Of a DNA stretch of 64,000 nt, positions 17,891-26,668 are shown one piece after another. The first letter of the stretch is position 1. Each line of letters starts with the position of its first letter. Position numbers and translations under genes: made by a program. Under the pieces are notes generated by a model, which was given only the letters and a program-made list of their open reading frames with translations, had not been told where the DNA came from and did not search any database. This stretch comes from Rhodospirillales bacterium (GTDB taxonomy: Bacteria; Pseudomonadota; Alphaproteobacteria; Rhodospirillales; Casp-alpha2): contig JAEPMA010000004.1 in NCBI GenBank assembly GCA_017644185.1, forward strand, positions 1 to 64,000. The letters are read 5' to 3'.

Positions 17891-19786
17891 TTAGCGGAGC
17901 CGGTCGTCGAGCCAGACATCTTTCGTCCGAGTGATTTTCGGCGCCGCTGCGGGTTTTCCGGCGGTGCCACTTGCTCCTGGACCAAACTCCCATGGGAGCG
18001 GCGGCGGTTCGCCCGGCTTGCCCTCCCACGGCAGTTCCGGCGGCGCTTCCTTCCGACGGCGTCGCGACATCGCCTTGTCGACATGTCCGAGGTTCTTCTC
18101 AGCGACCGCGGCGAGCCGGTCGGCCCCCTTCTCGACGTAGATCGCGCGGGCCGTTCGGAACGCATCGCGCGCGCCTTCGAGGGCCCCCGTATCGCCGGCA
18201 ACGCGTCCGTAGAGGAACAGCGCCGATCCCAGATTGTTCTGCGCCGACGCCCAGTGCAGGGGCATGTTTCTCCGATCACGCGCGGAGACGACGGCATTAC
18301 ACGCTTCGACCGCCTGCAGCAGCATCGACGGATTGCGGTTTTCGCGACCGATCACCAACGCCACCTGCCCAAAATGGCCCATCGCTTCGGCCCACTCGTT
18401 CGGGGATTTCCTACGGTCGTAAATGGTCAGGGCATTCTCGAACGCGTGGAGCGCGTGTTCGAGCGTCTCCGCGTCCCCGTTGTCGAAGTCGAGACGATAA
18501 AGCGCAAGCCCCAGACGATTGTTCATCGCCGCCCAGTCATGCGGGAATGCCGTCGGCCCAATGACCTTGAGCGCGTCTTCCAAATCGTTGATCGAAGCTT
18601 CCAGCGCGCCCGTATCGTTGGTGCGCTCGGCAATAAACTGCCCGAGGAATGCCCGGTCGCGGTGCGCGAACGCCCACTCCAACGGCGTCTTTTCGGCACT
18701 GAAGGATTCGAGTGCGCTATCGAATAACGTCAAAGCCGTCTGCGCATCATCGGCCTTGCGCTTGAAACGGATCGTGCTGGCAAAAGTGCGGGCGAGCGTC
18801 GCACGTTCTTCGGCGCGCGAAAGCGGGTCCAGGCCCGGCACTTCCTGTAATAACTGTTCGCGGGCGTCTTGCAGCAACACGTCGAGATCGCGCCGCACGG
18901 TCAGAAGCTTGCCTGCCTGCTTCGTCCGCATCGCCGCCAGCAATGCCGCATGAAGTCTGTGCGACGACGCCGGGTCGAGCGGCATGGGAAGGATCAATAA
19001 CGTCCACCCGTCACCCATTCGGAACTGATCGACCAAAGGGTCCTCGCGAACGAACAGGCGCAAATGCAGCAACTGTCCGCCATGTACGGTCGCGCCCCAG
19101 ACCACAATGTCGCCCCCGTTATCCAGAAGCCAACGCTCGGACGCACGTTTAAGGTCAGCCATTGCCGAGACCGGGTCGCTTTCGAATTCAAGCGACACCT
19201 TGGCGTTCATCGTACGGGCACGGATACCGCGCCGCTTGGAGAGCTCGGAAACCAGGTGCTGCGCCGCCTGCTCACCCCCCTCCCCCTCAAGGGCGGAAAC
19301 ACGAACGTCGAGACGGTCGTAGATATCGGCGAATTCGGGCTTCAGGATACGTCTGAGGAGGCCGGGTTTCAGCACGCTCGAAGCCGGGTCTTCGACCGTA
19401 TACTCGGTGTCCGACTGCGCAGACAACGCGACCAGTGCACGCGACGTGGACTTGGCCGGCAGCTTTTCCGTCGTTTTCTTGCGGGCGGGCTTATCACGGG
19501 TTTCGGCTTTGGCGGGCTGTTTCCCAAGCAAGCGCGCCGCCAGCTCCTTACCAACGACCTCGACGACGAGGTTTCCAAGCGCCTGCACGGTATCTTCCAT
19601 AGCCCGGCCGTCGAGCAGTTCCTCGGCAGCCACCAGCGCGCCGCGGTCGAGCACGGCGGTCGGCATCGACATGCCGTCGACATCGCGCGTCAGTTCGACC
19701 GAGCCGTTGACGACACGGTATGCGGTATCCGGCACGCTGCCTTCAGCGATCAATACATCGCCGGATTTATACTCTTTGGTTGCCAC
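17891..19786 (-). CDS. Protein with N-terminal cyclic-nucleotide-binding-like domain and C-terminal TPR repeats
   Basis: About 631 residues. Residues 5-95 resemble a cNMP-binding beta-roll (YKSGDVLIAEGSVPDTAYRVVNGSVEL, then LDRGALVAAEELLDGRAMEDTVQAL). The usual cassette is altered (no GE...R-A core), so ligand binding is unsure. A basic low-complexity linker follows, then a globular middle region of unknown fold, then from about residue 310 a series of TPR-like helices (RAEERATLARTF..., DFDNGDAETLEHALHAFENAL, ASAQNNLGSALFLYGRVAGDTGALEGARDAF). The C-terminal end is Pro/Gly-rich. GTG 19786 is chosen since GAGGAGAGACGG precedes it; TTG 19837 has no ribosome site. It lies 78 bases downstream of a REC-histidine kinase and may be its effector. 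Confidence 0.7.
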   Translation of the reverse strand: MATKEYKSGDVLIAEGSVPDTAYRVVNGSVELTRDVDGMSMPTAVLDRGALVAAEELLDGRAMEDTVQALGNLVVEVVGKELAARLLGKQPAKAETRDKPARKKTTEKLPAKSTSRALVALSAQSDTEYTVEDPASSVLKPGLLRRILKPEFADIYDRLDVRVSALEGEGGEQAAQHLVSELSKRRGIRARTMNAKVSLEFESDPVSAMADLKRASERWLLDNGGDIVVWGATVHGGQLLHLRLFVREDPLVDQFRMGDGWTLLILPMPLDPASSHRLHAALLAAMRTKQAGKLLTVRRDLDVLLQDAREQLLQEVPGLDPLSRAEERATLARTFASTIRFKRKADDAQTALTLFDSALESFSAEKTPLEWAFAHRDRAFLGQFIAERTNDTGALEASINDLEDALKVIGPTAFPHDWAAMNNRLGLALYRLDFDNGDAETLEHALHAFENALTIYDRRKSPNEWAEAMGHFGQVALVIGRENRNPSMLLQAVEACNAVVSARDRRNMPLHWASAQNNLGSALFLYGRVAGDTGALEGARDAFRTARAIYVEKGADRLAAVAEKNLGHVDKAMSRRRRKEAPPELPWEGKPGEPPPLPWEFGPGASGTAGKPAAAPKITRTKDVWLDDRLR

Positions 19787-19864
19787 CCGTCTCTCCTCTA
19801 CGGACACGCGCCCAGGCGCCCCTATGGTGGCCTTCAAGGAGTAAAGATGGTGTTAACGATTACC

Positions 19865-21064
19865 CTAGTCGGAGGCGTCTTTATACGAATGGAATCCGCC
19901 GTCATTGGGGCTTTCAACAGTTTCAGACATTGTCGGCAGGGTGCAGCTTCCCGCCAGCACATTTTCGAGCGGAAGACCCACAAGCACACGCGTCCCGTGT
20001 CCCGGCTCACTGTCGATATCGAGCACCCCACCTAGCGCCGCAATCGAGGTTTTCGCAACCGCCAGCCCCAATCCCTGTCCACCGTATTCGCGGGAGAGAT
20101 ACGTCTCATGATGGAAGAACGGGATGCACGCCTGCTGCAGGGTTTCGATATCCATCCCCCGCCCGGTGTCGGTTACTGCAATCTTCAGCCAATCCTTGAT
20201 CGAAACGTCGACGGCGACCTCGCCGCCCGGATCGGTGAATTTCACGGCATTGGCGATCACCGGTTTTATCGCCAACGCCAGGACCGCCGGGTCCGTATCG
20301 GCGATAAGCGGCGGATGCGGCTGTTTGAGGCTAAATCGAATGTTCCGCGCCTTTGCGATCGTCTCGAAACGCTCGCAGAGTTCGGCAATACAGTCCTGCA
20401 GCTTGAAGTGACTGGGGTTGAGTTCCGTACCACTCTCTTTCTCGGCAACGACGAGCATACCTTCGAACAACTCCAGAAGACGCTGACCGCTTTCATGGAT
20501 CATGTTCGCGTAGTTTTCGATCTTTTCCGGCGCCGCGTCGGGCATCGATTTCAAGATCGTCGCGAAGCCCATGACGCCGTTCAGTGGGGTGCGGAACTCA
20601 TGACTGAGATTGCCGAGAAACTCCGAACGCGCCTTGGCGGCGTCCTGGGCGAGACGAAGCGCCACTTTCAGATCGTTCCGGCTTTCCTGAGCCGCCGCCG
20701 CGAAGCGCACGCAACGGGACAAGGATTCCACGCGAAGATCGTCTTTCGGCATGAAATCGAAGGCGCCGATGGCCAACGCTTCCTTGTCGACATTGGACGA
20801 TTCAAAGCCCGTCAACAACACGAACGGCACGTCGATACCCTGCACCGCGCAGTTGCGGATGAATTCGATTCCCGTCCCTGCCCCCAGCCGATAGTCGACG
20901 AAGACAACGGTGTGAGTCTTGCCGCTCAGAATGCTCTCCGCCTCTTCGCACGTGGTCGCGGCACGGAACGTAAAAGTGTTGTCTGGCAACGCGAGGCCTA
21001 GATAGTCCTCGAAGATGTCGTGAAATTCCGGATCGTCATCCAGAAGCAGAATGCGTTTATGCAT
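19865..21064 (-). CDS. Receiver domain-histidine kinase hybrid
   Basis: A 399-residue soluble protein. Residues 1-120 are a receiver domain (LLLDDDPEF acidic pocket, phospho-acceptor Asp in FVDYRLG, conserved T in LLTGFE and K in MPKDD). Residues 145-210 hold a HisKA dimerisation helix with the H-box SHEFRTPLNGVMGF. The C-terminal HATPase has the N-box IANAVKFT, G1 DTGRGMD and G2 GGQGLGLAVAK. No membrane segment, so input comes via phosphorylation of its receiver domain. It follows the Rcp1-type regulator 21079-21522 by 14 bases and probably belongs to one relay with it and the membrane kinase upstream. Confidence 0.9.
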   Translation of the reverse strand: MHKRILLLDDDPEFHDIFEDYLGLALPDNTFTFRAATTCEEAESILSGKTHTVVFVDYRLGAGTGIEFIRNCAVQGIDVPFVLLTGFESSNVDKEALAIGAFDFMPKDDLRVESLSRCVRFAAAAQESRNDLKVALRLAQDAAKARSEFLGNLSHEFRTPLNGVMGFATILKSMPDAAPEKIENYANMIHESGQRLLELFEGMLVVAEKESGTELNPSHFKLQDCIAELCERFETIAKARNIRFSLKQPHPPLIADTDPAVLALAIKPVIANAVKFTDPGGEVAVDVSIKDWLKIAVTDTGRGMDIETLQQACIPFFHHETYLSREYGGQGLGLAVAKTSIAALGGVLDIDSEPGHGTRVLVGLPLENVLAGSCTLPTMSETVESPNDGGFHSYKDASD

Positions 21065-21078
21065 AAAGTCGTCGCCTT

Positions 21079-21522
21079 CTAAACACCGCGCTCGCGCGGC
21101 CGTCTCACCGTCTCGAACCAGTAGCGCCGCAGATGCTTGAACTTTTCGACAAGCTCGCGGAACGACCCCGGCTTCACCAGATAGGATTGCGCACCGAGCC
21201 GGTACGTTTCCTCGACATCCGCTTCGTTGCTCGACGTCGTCATGACGATGATCGGGATATGCGCAAGCTCCGGGTCGGCCTTGATCTGCTTTAAAGCATC
21301 GTGTCCGTTCATGCGCGGCATGTTGAGGTCCAGCAGAATAATCGCGGGTGGTTTACGCTCCCCCTCGGCGTCGACATGATTCTTCAGATAACTGATAAGC
21401 TCATGGCCATCCCTGACGATATTCACGGGATTGGACATGTCCGCGAGCCGCATCGCCTCGGTCGCGAGGTCACAATCTTCCGGATCATCGTCGGCTATGA
21501 CGATGGTCTGATCATCTTTCAT
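21079..21522 (-). CDS. Single-domain response regulator, Rcp1 type
   Basis: A 147-residue stand-alone receiver. The acidic residues sit in IADDDPEDCD, the phospho-acceptor Asp in ILLDLNMPRMNG, the conserved Thr in MTTSS and Lys in LVKPGSF; the family hallmark is the extra segment between beta-2 and helix 3, as in Rcp1 partners of phytochrome-like kinases. It has no output domain, so it relays phosphoryl groups or acts by protein contact. ATG 21522 overlaps the TGA of the upstream kinase (ATGA), which indicates strict translational coupling; a longer reading frame upstream overlaps the kinase and is not real. Confidence 0.93.
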   Translation of the reverse strand: MKDDQTIVIADDDPEDCDLATEAMRLADMSNPVNIVRDGHELISYLKNHVDAEGERKPPAIILLDLNMPRMNGHDALKQIKADPELAHIPIIVMTTSSNEADVEETYRLGAQSYLVKPGSFRELVEKFKHLRRYWFETVRRPRERGV

Positions 21523-23075
21523 ATCGCTTCTTCCCTTTTTTCCGGGCCGGTTCTCGGCAGTCTCATGGTGAACGCGGCGCCATGATCGCCCCTGGGGCTG
21601 GCAGTCACCGTACCACCGTGACGCATGGCGACTTTCTTCACGATCGAGAGGCCGATGCCGCTGCCCGGGTAATGATTGCGGCCATGAAGCCGCACGAACG
21701 GCAGGAAAATCTGCTCGGCATATTCGGGATCGAACCCGATCCCGTTGTCGGCGACGCACAAAGATAAATTGTCGTTGTCGGCCACGGCACTAACGCAAAC
21801 GTCGGGTGGCACCCCATCGCGCGCATACTTGACCGCATTCCCAAGAAGATTGTTGAGCGCGTAGCCGATCAACTTCGAATCCGCGACGATCTCCAGATCT
21901 TCCGGCACCGTATTCGCGAATTTTCCGTTCTCCGCCCCCGGCTTATCGACAATCTCGGCGATCGCATCGTCGACGATCTTGTGAAGATTGCGGGGCAGCA
22001 ACGTCATCGCTTCGGTGCCTCGCCTAGAATAGTTCAGAAGATCGTCGATTAGCTTCCGCATATCGCCCGCCGAGCGTGCGATACGGTCCAGGTACTTCTC
22101 CTGCCCCTGGCTGAACTCTTTCCCGTGTTTCATCTCCAGAAGTTCAATGTTCGACTGAATCTTGCGCAAGGGTTCCTGCAGGTCGTGCGAGGCGACGTAG
22201 GCGAAGCGACTTAGGTCTTCGTTGGCAACCCGAAGCGATTTTGTCGTCTCGACAAGATTGCGCTGCTGATCCTCGACCATGCGCGCCAGCCCGATGACGG
22301 CGTCCTCGACTTTTTCTGCATCCAGTGCAACGATCTCGGCTTCTGAGGGGCCATCGTCCGTCTCGTTCCCGGCTTTCGATTGGGTGATCGACACCGTCTC
22401 CAACAACAGATCGCGCGCCCGGAAAAGCGCCCGCGACTGGCGCATCACCGTGACGTAAATCCAGCCCAGAACCATCGCCGCCAGGATCAGGGCGAAGGCG
22501 AAAATTGTCCCATTGTTGATCGCCGAGTTATGTTCACCAATGTGCACCCTAAAGTTAACATCAAGCTCATTACGAAGCTTGTTAATTTCATTGTCGAGCG
22601 CGGTCAGTGCCGCGGCGGCGGCCGTATCGTCGACCTTGACCTCGCGATCGATTTCACGCGGCGAGCGCCCCTCCCCGATCAACGTCAGGCCGATATCCGA
22701 CTTGACGCGGTACTCATCCAGGGTTCGTTCCAGATCTTTGAGAATGGAGCTCAGCTGCGGGTTGAGCGCTCTCAAGTCGCCGATCCGCCGCCGCGCAAGA
22801 TCGAGGTCCGCCTGCGCCAACCGCATTTTATCCGCTTGTCCGCGCAGCACGGCGTTTTTGAAGTTGTGAATGAAGTGCGTGTACCCGATCGCCCGCTCGA
22901 TATCGGAACTCGCCTGCAACTGCGCGATGATCGAGACACGCTCGTTATCGATTTCGGTCAGGTGTTCGAAGGAATGACGGGTCTCGGCGGCGAGGTAGAT
23001 ACCCGCGGCCATCAACAGGACGCTGAGAAACAGCATCCCGCGCAGCGCCAGTTTCAGGACATCGCTGTTCCTCAT
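21519..23075 (-). CDS. Membrane sensor histidine kinase
   Basis: A 518-residue kinase with two membrane spans (about 8-30 and 190-211) enclosing a helical periplasmic sensor of about 160 residues. The stretch YTHFIHNFKNAVLRG (65-79) resembles a motif in the sensor domain of some alphaproteobacterial chemoreceptors, from memory. The H-box is SHDLQEPLRKI with His297, the form typical of phytochrome-type kinases, and HATPase motifs follow (LLGNAVKYA, ADNGIGFD, GSGIGLSIVKK). The gene overlaps its Rcp1-type regulator by four bases. A FNR-type box and nested inverted repeats lie in the 269 bases upstream. Stimulus unknown. Confidence 0.92.
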   Translation of the reverse strand: MRNSDVLKLALRGMLFLSVLLMAAGIYLAAETRHSFEHLTEIDNERVSIIAQLQASSDIERAIGYTHFIHNFKNAVLRGQADKMRLAQADLDLARRRIGDLRALNPQLSSILKDLERTLDEYRVKSDIGLTLIGEGRSPREIDREVKVDDTAAAAALTALDNEINKLRNELDVNFRVHIGEHNSAINNGTIFAFALILAAMVLGWIYVTVMRQSRALFRARDLLLETVSITQSKAGNETDDGPSEAEIVALDAEKVEDAVIGLARMVEDQQRNLVETTKSLRVANEDLSRFAYVASHDLQEPLRKIQSNIELLEMKHGKEFSQGQEKYLDRIARSAGDMRKLIDDLLNYSRRGTEAMTLLPRNLHKIVDDAIAEIVDKPGAENGKFANTVPEDLEIVADSKLIGYALNNLLGNAVKYARDGVPPDVCVSAVADNDNLSLCVADNGIGFDPEYAEQIFLPFVRLHGRNHYPGSGIGLSIVKKVAMRHGGTVTASPRGDHGAAFTMRLPRTGPEKREEAI

Positions 23076-23177
23076 CGCATCACCGCGGCGTCACGCACAA
23101 TCGTTTCGCACAAATAACGATAAGCGCCGTAAAACAGCGCTGTACTCGTGGGAACTTTACGGTGATGAGCTTTCATT

Positions 23178-23236
23178 GGATCAAATCCTCAACAACCACG
23201 AGCTTATATTTCTGCTCGATGTCAGGTATTTGATCC
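23178..23236. repeat. Two concentric inverted repeats upstream of the kinase operon
   Basis: An outer perfect repeat (GGATCAAAT at 23178-23186 and ATTTGATCC at 23228-23236) encloses a perfect inner repeat (CGAGC at 23199-23203 and GCTCG at 23214-23218); the two centres differ by 1.5 bases. It may be a DNA-level operator or, once transcribed toward the kinase gene, a 5' UTR stem. It is 103-161 bases upstream of the kinase start. Confidence 0.5.
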
Positions 23237-23256
23237 CTGCCACGCCCCCCGCAGCA

Positions 23257-23270
23257 TTGATCTGAATCAA
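23257..23270. promoter_or_regulatory. FNR/FnrL-type box (TTGAT-N4-ATCAA)
   Basis: TTGATCTGAATCAA matches the FNR/FixK/Anr consensus TTGAT-N4-ATCAA at every defined position. It is in the intergenic region upstream of the membrane histidine kinase (minus strand), centred about 188 bases from its start. An activator box at -41.5 would place a start site near 23222, just 5' of the inner stem described separately. It suggests oxygen- or redox-dependent transcription of the kinase-regulator operon. The other neighbour, the TPR-glycosyltransferase gene, ends here and would not be a target. Confidence 0.55.
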
Positions 23271-23344
23271 TCAAATCTAAGTCACAGTTTTATCTCCGGA
23301 GTTACAAAGCGTAAAGCCTGTCCGAAACTAACTGTGGCAAATAC

Positions 23345-24865
23345 TTACCCGTCGACGATCTCGTCTCTGAGTGCGCGGCGAATATCGCCGAAAACCCCTG
23401 CCCAGGCCCCATGCCGCTTCTGACGGAACAGCCGCATGCTCGGATACCAGGGCGAGGTCTCAATGTTGCGCATCCAGCGCCAATCCGGCGCGAACGGTAC
23501 GGCGACCCAAACCGGCTTACCCATGGCCCCGGCCAGGTGCGCGAGCGCCGTATCGACGGTAATCACCAGATCGAGCTGGTTCACGACTGCTGCTGTATCG
23601 GAGAAATCACGCAGGCGGTCCCCCAGGTCGTTGACCAGCGCATCGCAGCCATGTTCGGCGATATCCGCCGTCGCCGGTCCTTTTTGCAGGGAATAGACCG
23701 ACAGCCCCGGCAAACCGAGGATTTCGATGAAATGTTTGAATCCGGCGGAACGGTTGTGATCGTTCCGATGCGTGGGACGCCCGGCCCAGGAAATCCCGAC
23801 CCGCTTGATCCGTCCGAGTGACGAGGGCAATTGCACCGCACCCGGATCCAAGGGGCCAACATATGGGACCGAAGCGGGGATCGCCTCGAGCGATGTTCCG
23901 AAAATGTTCGCCAACGACATCATCGGAATCCAGAAATCGAATTTGGGCGGCGTCTGGCCGCGGTTGAAGACCTTGGAGACGCCGTCCACCGACCCGATAA
24001 GACGCGCCAGTTCCGGCTGCACCTCGACGACCACCTGGCCGCCGCGTTCCTTGATCATCGGCAGATAGCGGGCGAACTGGATCATATCGCCAAAACCCTG
24101 TTCGTGATGCACGAGCACGGTTTTACCCTTGAGGTCCGAGCCATCCCAGCGCGGCTTGTCGAACTCGCGCGGCGGGCTGCGATCCAGGAGCCAGCGGCTT
24201 TCGTAAGCTTCGAAGCCTTCCTCGAGGCGTCCCATCTCAAGTAACGTCAGCGCCTTGTCCCATTGGCAATCGACGTGGTTTTCATTGAGCGAAAGCGCTT
24301 TTTCCAGGCAGCTCAGCGCGGCATCGGTTTGACCGAGGTCGCGCAGCACGAGGCCCAGATTATAATAGGCCTCCGTCGAGCGCGGCTGGAGGCGCACCGC
24401 CTGTTGGTGCGATGCCATCGAAACTTCGAGCCGGCCCAATTCGCGAAGCGCATTGCCCATGTTCGAATAGACGCCCGAATTGTTAGGCTTCAGCACCAGC
24501 GAGCGCCGGTAACACGCGACGGCGGCTTCGAGCTTGCCCAGCGAACGCAACGCGACACCCATGTTGTTGTAGACGTCGGGCTGCTTTGGATTGAGAAGTA
24601 AAGACTTACCGTACGAATCGACCGCCTCGTCGAGTTTGCCCTCCCGGTGGAATCCAGCGGCGACATTGAACATGCGGACGGCTTCACGTTCACGGAGCGC
24701 GGTGCGCTGGTCTTCGGGCAGAGAGCGCCAGACCTCCAGCTTTTCAGGATCGACCGTATGCGGCTTCGACTGAACCGGGGGCGCGGCTTCTTTTTCACGT
24801 GGGCGTAGCACCGCCTTGGCGCGCTTTTTCGGCGCGGCGCCGGTCTTTGCGGTCTGTTTCGCCAT
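23345..24865 (-). CDS. TPR-repeat protein with C-terminal glycosyltransferase-like domain
   Basis: A 506-residue protein. A basic N-terminal tail (about 1-40) precedes TPR units from about 65 to 230 (GKLDEAVDSYGKSLLLNPKQPDVYNNMGVALR, repeated as GKLEAAVACYRRSLVLKPNNSGVYSNMGNALR and further units). The C-terminal 270 residues resemble the ADP-heptose/GT9-GT41-like fold seen behind TPRs: HHEQGFGDMIQFARYLPMI, VGISWAGRPTHRNDHNRS, then VVNQLDLVITVDTALAHLAGAMGKPVWVAVPFAPDWRW. Such proteins are common in alphaproteobacteria and may glycosylate proteins or surface structures; the acceptor is unknown. No signal peptide, so cytoplasmic. Confidence 0.85.
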   Translation of the reverse strand: MAKQTAKTGAAPKKRAKAVLRPREKEAAPPVQSKPHTVDPEKLEVWRSLPEDQRTALREREAVRMFNVAAGFHREGKLDEAVDSYGKSLLLNPKQPDVYNNMGVALRSLGKLEAAVACYRRSLVLKPNNSGVYSNMGNALRELGRLEVSMASHQQAVRLQPRSTEAYYNLGLVLRDLGQTDAALSCLEKALSLNENHVDCQWDKALTLLEMGRLEEGFEAYESRWLLDRSPPREFDKPRWDGSDLKGKTVLVHHEQGFGDMIQFARYLPMIKERGGQVVVEVQPELARLIGSVDGVSKVFNRGQTPPKFDFWIPMMSLANIFGTSLEAIPASVPYVGPLDPGAVQLPSSLGRIKRVGISWAGRPTHRNDHNRSAGFKHFIEILGLPGLSVYSLQKGPATADIAEHGCDALVNDLGDRLRDFSDTAAVVNQLDLVITVDTALAHLAGAMGKPVWVAVPFAPDWRWMRNIETSPWYPSMRLFRQKRHGAWAGVFGDIRRALRDEIVDG

Positions 24866-24891
24866 CCTGGCAGCCCCCCGTTGGATATCCC

Positions 24892-24922
24892 GTCAGGCAT
24901 ATTGCAAGGGGTTTTGCCTGAC
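24892..24922. repeat. Inverted repeat GTCAGGCA-N15-TGCCTGAC
   Basis: A perfect 8-bp inverted repeat between the end of arsC (24981) and the start of the TPR-glycosyltransferase gene (24865), both minus strand. It lies 27-57 bases upstream of the latter. No U-run follows, so an operator or leader stem is as likely as a terminator. Confidence 0.4.
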
Positions 24923-24980
24923 CGCAAGCGCTCCAAACGGCCATGCGCAAGGACCTGCGCTTATTTGCGGGGAATTTTAG

Positions 24981-25322
24981 TCAAATTATAGAGAGGACGT
25001 TTTCAGGTGGTCGGCCCATCACGGCCTTGTCCCCCGCAACCACGATCGGCCGCTCGATGATAATTGGAGTGGCAACCATCGCATCGACAATCTCGGTATC
25101 GCTCATGGAGTTAAGATCGAGTCCGGCCTCCTTGGCCTCTTTCTTGCGGACAATCTCAGCGGGTTTCACGCCCAGCATACCGATAATCCGCTTCAATTCC
25201 GCTTTTGACGGCGGCGCCGACAGATACTCGACGACGTCATGATCGACTTTCTTTTCCTCCAGGATCGCCAGGGTCTGGCGCGACTTGGAACACCGCGGAT
25301 TATGATAGATCGTGACAGTCAT
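24981..25322 (-). CDS. arsC: ArsC-type arsenate reductase (glutaredoxin-dependent)
   Basis: A 113-residue thioredoxin-fold protein of the ArsC/Spx/YffB family. The redox Cys is C11 in NPRCSKS, and the conserved ArsC segments PIIIERPIVV and AVMGRPPENVL are present, including the arginines that bind oxyanions. It reduces arsenate to arsenite in the E. coli plasmid-type mechanism. No arsB, arsR or arsH is adjacent, so a role as a generic ArsC-family reductase is possible. GGGAGAGAAGT precedes the ATG; 17 bases downstream of the MscS-type gene on the same strand. Confidence 0.9.
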   Translation of the reverse strand: MTVTIYHNPRCSKSRQTLAILEEKKVDHDVVEYLSAPPSKAELKRIIGMLGVKPAEIVRKKEAKEAGLDLNSMSDTEIVDAMVATPIIIERPIVVAGDKAVMGRPPENVLSII

Positions 25323-25339
25323 ACTTCTCTCCCAACTGA

Positions 25340-26584
25340 TTAACTCGCCTCGCCGTCGTCCGGGGTATCGCCCCGGCCGCCGGTCGGCGATTGTTCCGCC
25401 GACAACGCCGCACCGTCGTGGGCTTCACCGTCCGATTTCGAGGCGCCGCCCTCTTTCGGCGGCACGAACTGTTCCGGTCTGTCGGATGGCAGGCTCTCGA
25501 CGTAAAGCGACGTCGACGGGAAGGCGAACCCGCTGCCGGCGCCATGGACGACATCCATGATCTTATAGGCCAGCTTCTCCTTGATCTCCAGCCACTCGCC
25601 CCAGACTTTGGTATATGTGAAACAGTAAACGAGAATATCGATCGAAGAGTCGTTGAAGCGGTCGATACGCACGAACGTGGACGCCTCGCTCGGCGTCACG
25701 AAATCATCGTTCTCTTCGATATAGGTAGCGATGCCTTCGCGAATTTCGCTGAGCTGATCGATAGTGGTCGAATATTCGACGCCGATATGCCAGAAAATCC
25801 GCCGATAGGTCATATCCGAGAAGTTCGTGACGGCCGTATCCGACAATTGCGCGTTCGGCACCATCACCGGCGCCTTGTCGAAACGACGCACCACCGTGGA
25901 ACGGAAGCCGATCGCTTCGACGGTCCCCTCGACAATACCCTCGACCTTGATCCAATCCCCCTTGCGGAACCGTTTCTCACCCAGGATCAAAATACCCGCG
26001 ATCAGGTTCTTAAACAGGTCCTGCGCGCCAAGTGCAACGGCGACCCCGAACAAGCCCGCACCCGCGATAATAGGCCCGATCTCGATCCCCCAGATCTGAA
26101 GGACCGTCGCGGCCCCGACCAGGACCACGGCGACGCGCATCGCCTTCATGATCCATTCGACCAGTTCGCGGCTGAGAATCTCTTCGAGCTTGTCGAACGT
26201 CCTGGACAACGGCCCGATCGCCCGCATCAGGGCCCAGAAAATCACGATGACGATCAACGTCCGGGTCACATTCTCGGTGACCGTCTCGATCAGCCCCTCG
26301 AACTTCATGTAATTAGTGGCGACGAATATCCCGAAGACGACGGGGATTGCCCGCAACGGCGGAGCGATCGCATCGACCACATAATCGTCGATCCGCCATT
26401 CGGTGCTGGCCGCCATGCGGCGGAGCCATCCGATCAGAAACTTTGCGATCAGCCCCCTGAGGATAAAGAACGCAAGCAGGATCAGCAGTGCGTTGATTGC
26501 CTGCCCGATGTCGACACCGCCGACGCCGTTGCGCCAGACGTCTGCGACCAGGTCCCAGAACTTCGTGATGTCTTCTAGATTCAA
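25340..26584 (-). CDS. MscS-family mechanosensitive ion channel
   Basis: A 414-residue inner-membrane channel. Several N-terminal membrane spans (about 27-50, 75-100, 110-130) are followed by the pore helix and beta domain: VAVALGAQDLFKNLIAGILILGEKRFRKGDWIKVEG is the MscS TM3 and following strand. The C-terminal tail (about 360-414) is Ser/Gly/Asp-rich and probably disordered. The channel opens under membrane tension to release solutes during osmotic downshock. The start is a TTG at 26584 preceded by GAGGATAGAAG. Confidence 0.92.
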   Translation of the reverse strand: MNLEDITKFWDLVADVWRNGVGGVDIGQAINALLILLAFFILRGLIAKFLIGWLRRMAASTEWRIDDYVVDAIAPPLRAIPVVFGIFVATNYMKFEGLIETVTENVTRTLIVIVIFWALMRAIGPLSRTFDKLEEILSRELVEWIMKAMRVAVVLVGAATVLQIWGIEIGPIIAGAGLFGVAVALGAQDLFKNLIAGILILGEKRFRKGDWIKVEGIVEGTVEAIGFRSTVVRRFDKAPVMVPNAQLSDTAVTNFSDMTYRRIFWHIGVEYSTTIDQLSEIREGIATYIEENDDFVTPSEASTFVRIDRFNDSSIDILVYCFTYTKVWGEWLEIKEKLAYKIMDVVHGAGSGFAFPSTSLYVESLPSDRPEQFVPPKEGGASKSDGEAHDGAALSAEQSPTGGRGDTPDDGEAS

Positions 26585-26668
26585 CTTCTATCCTCGCTCG
26601 GACTACGCAATCCGGTCGATGAGGCATAGCCGAGTTGGCCTGGCATTACAAACCGGCCGAAAGCTCCG

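Noticed and set aside
25391-26578. A long plus-strand reading frame (395 codons) over the MscS gene
   Set aside because: Antisense shadow; composition is biased to Asp/Arg/Pro and lacks membrane or domain motifs, while the minus strand encodes a clear channel.
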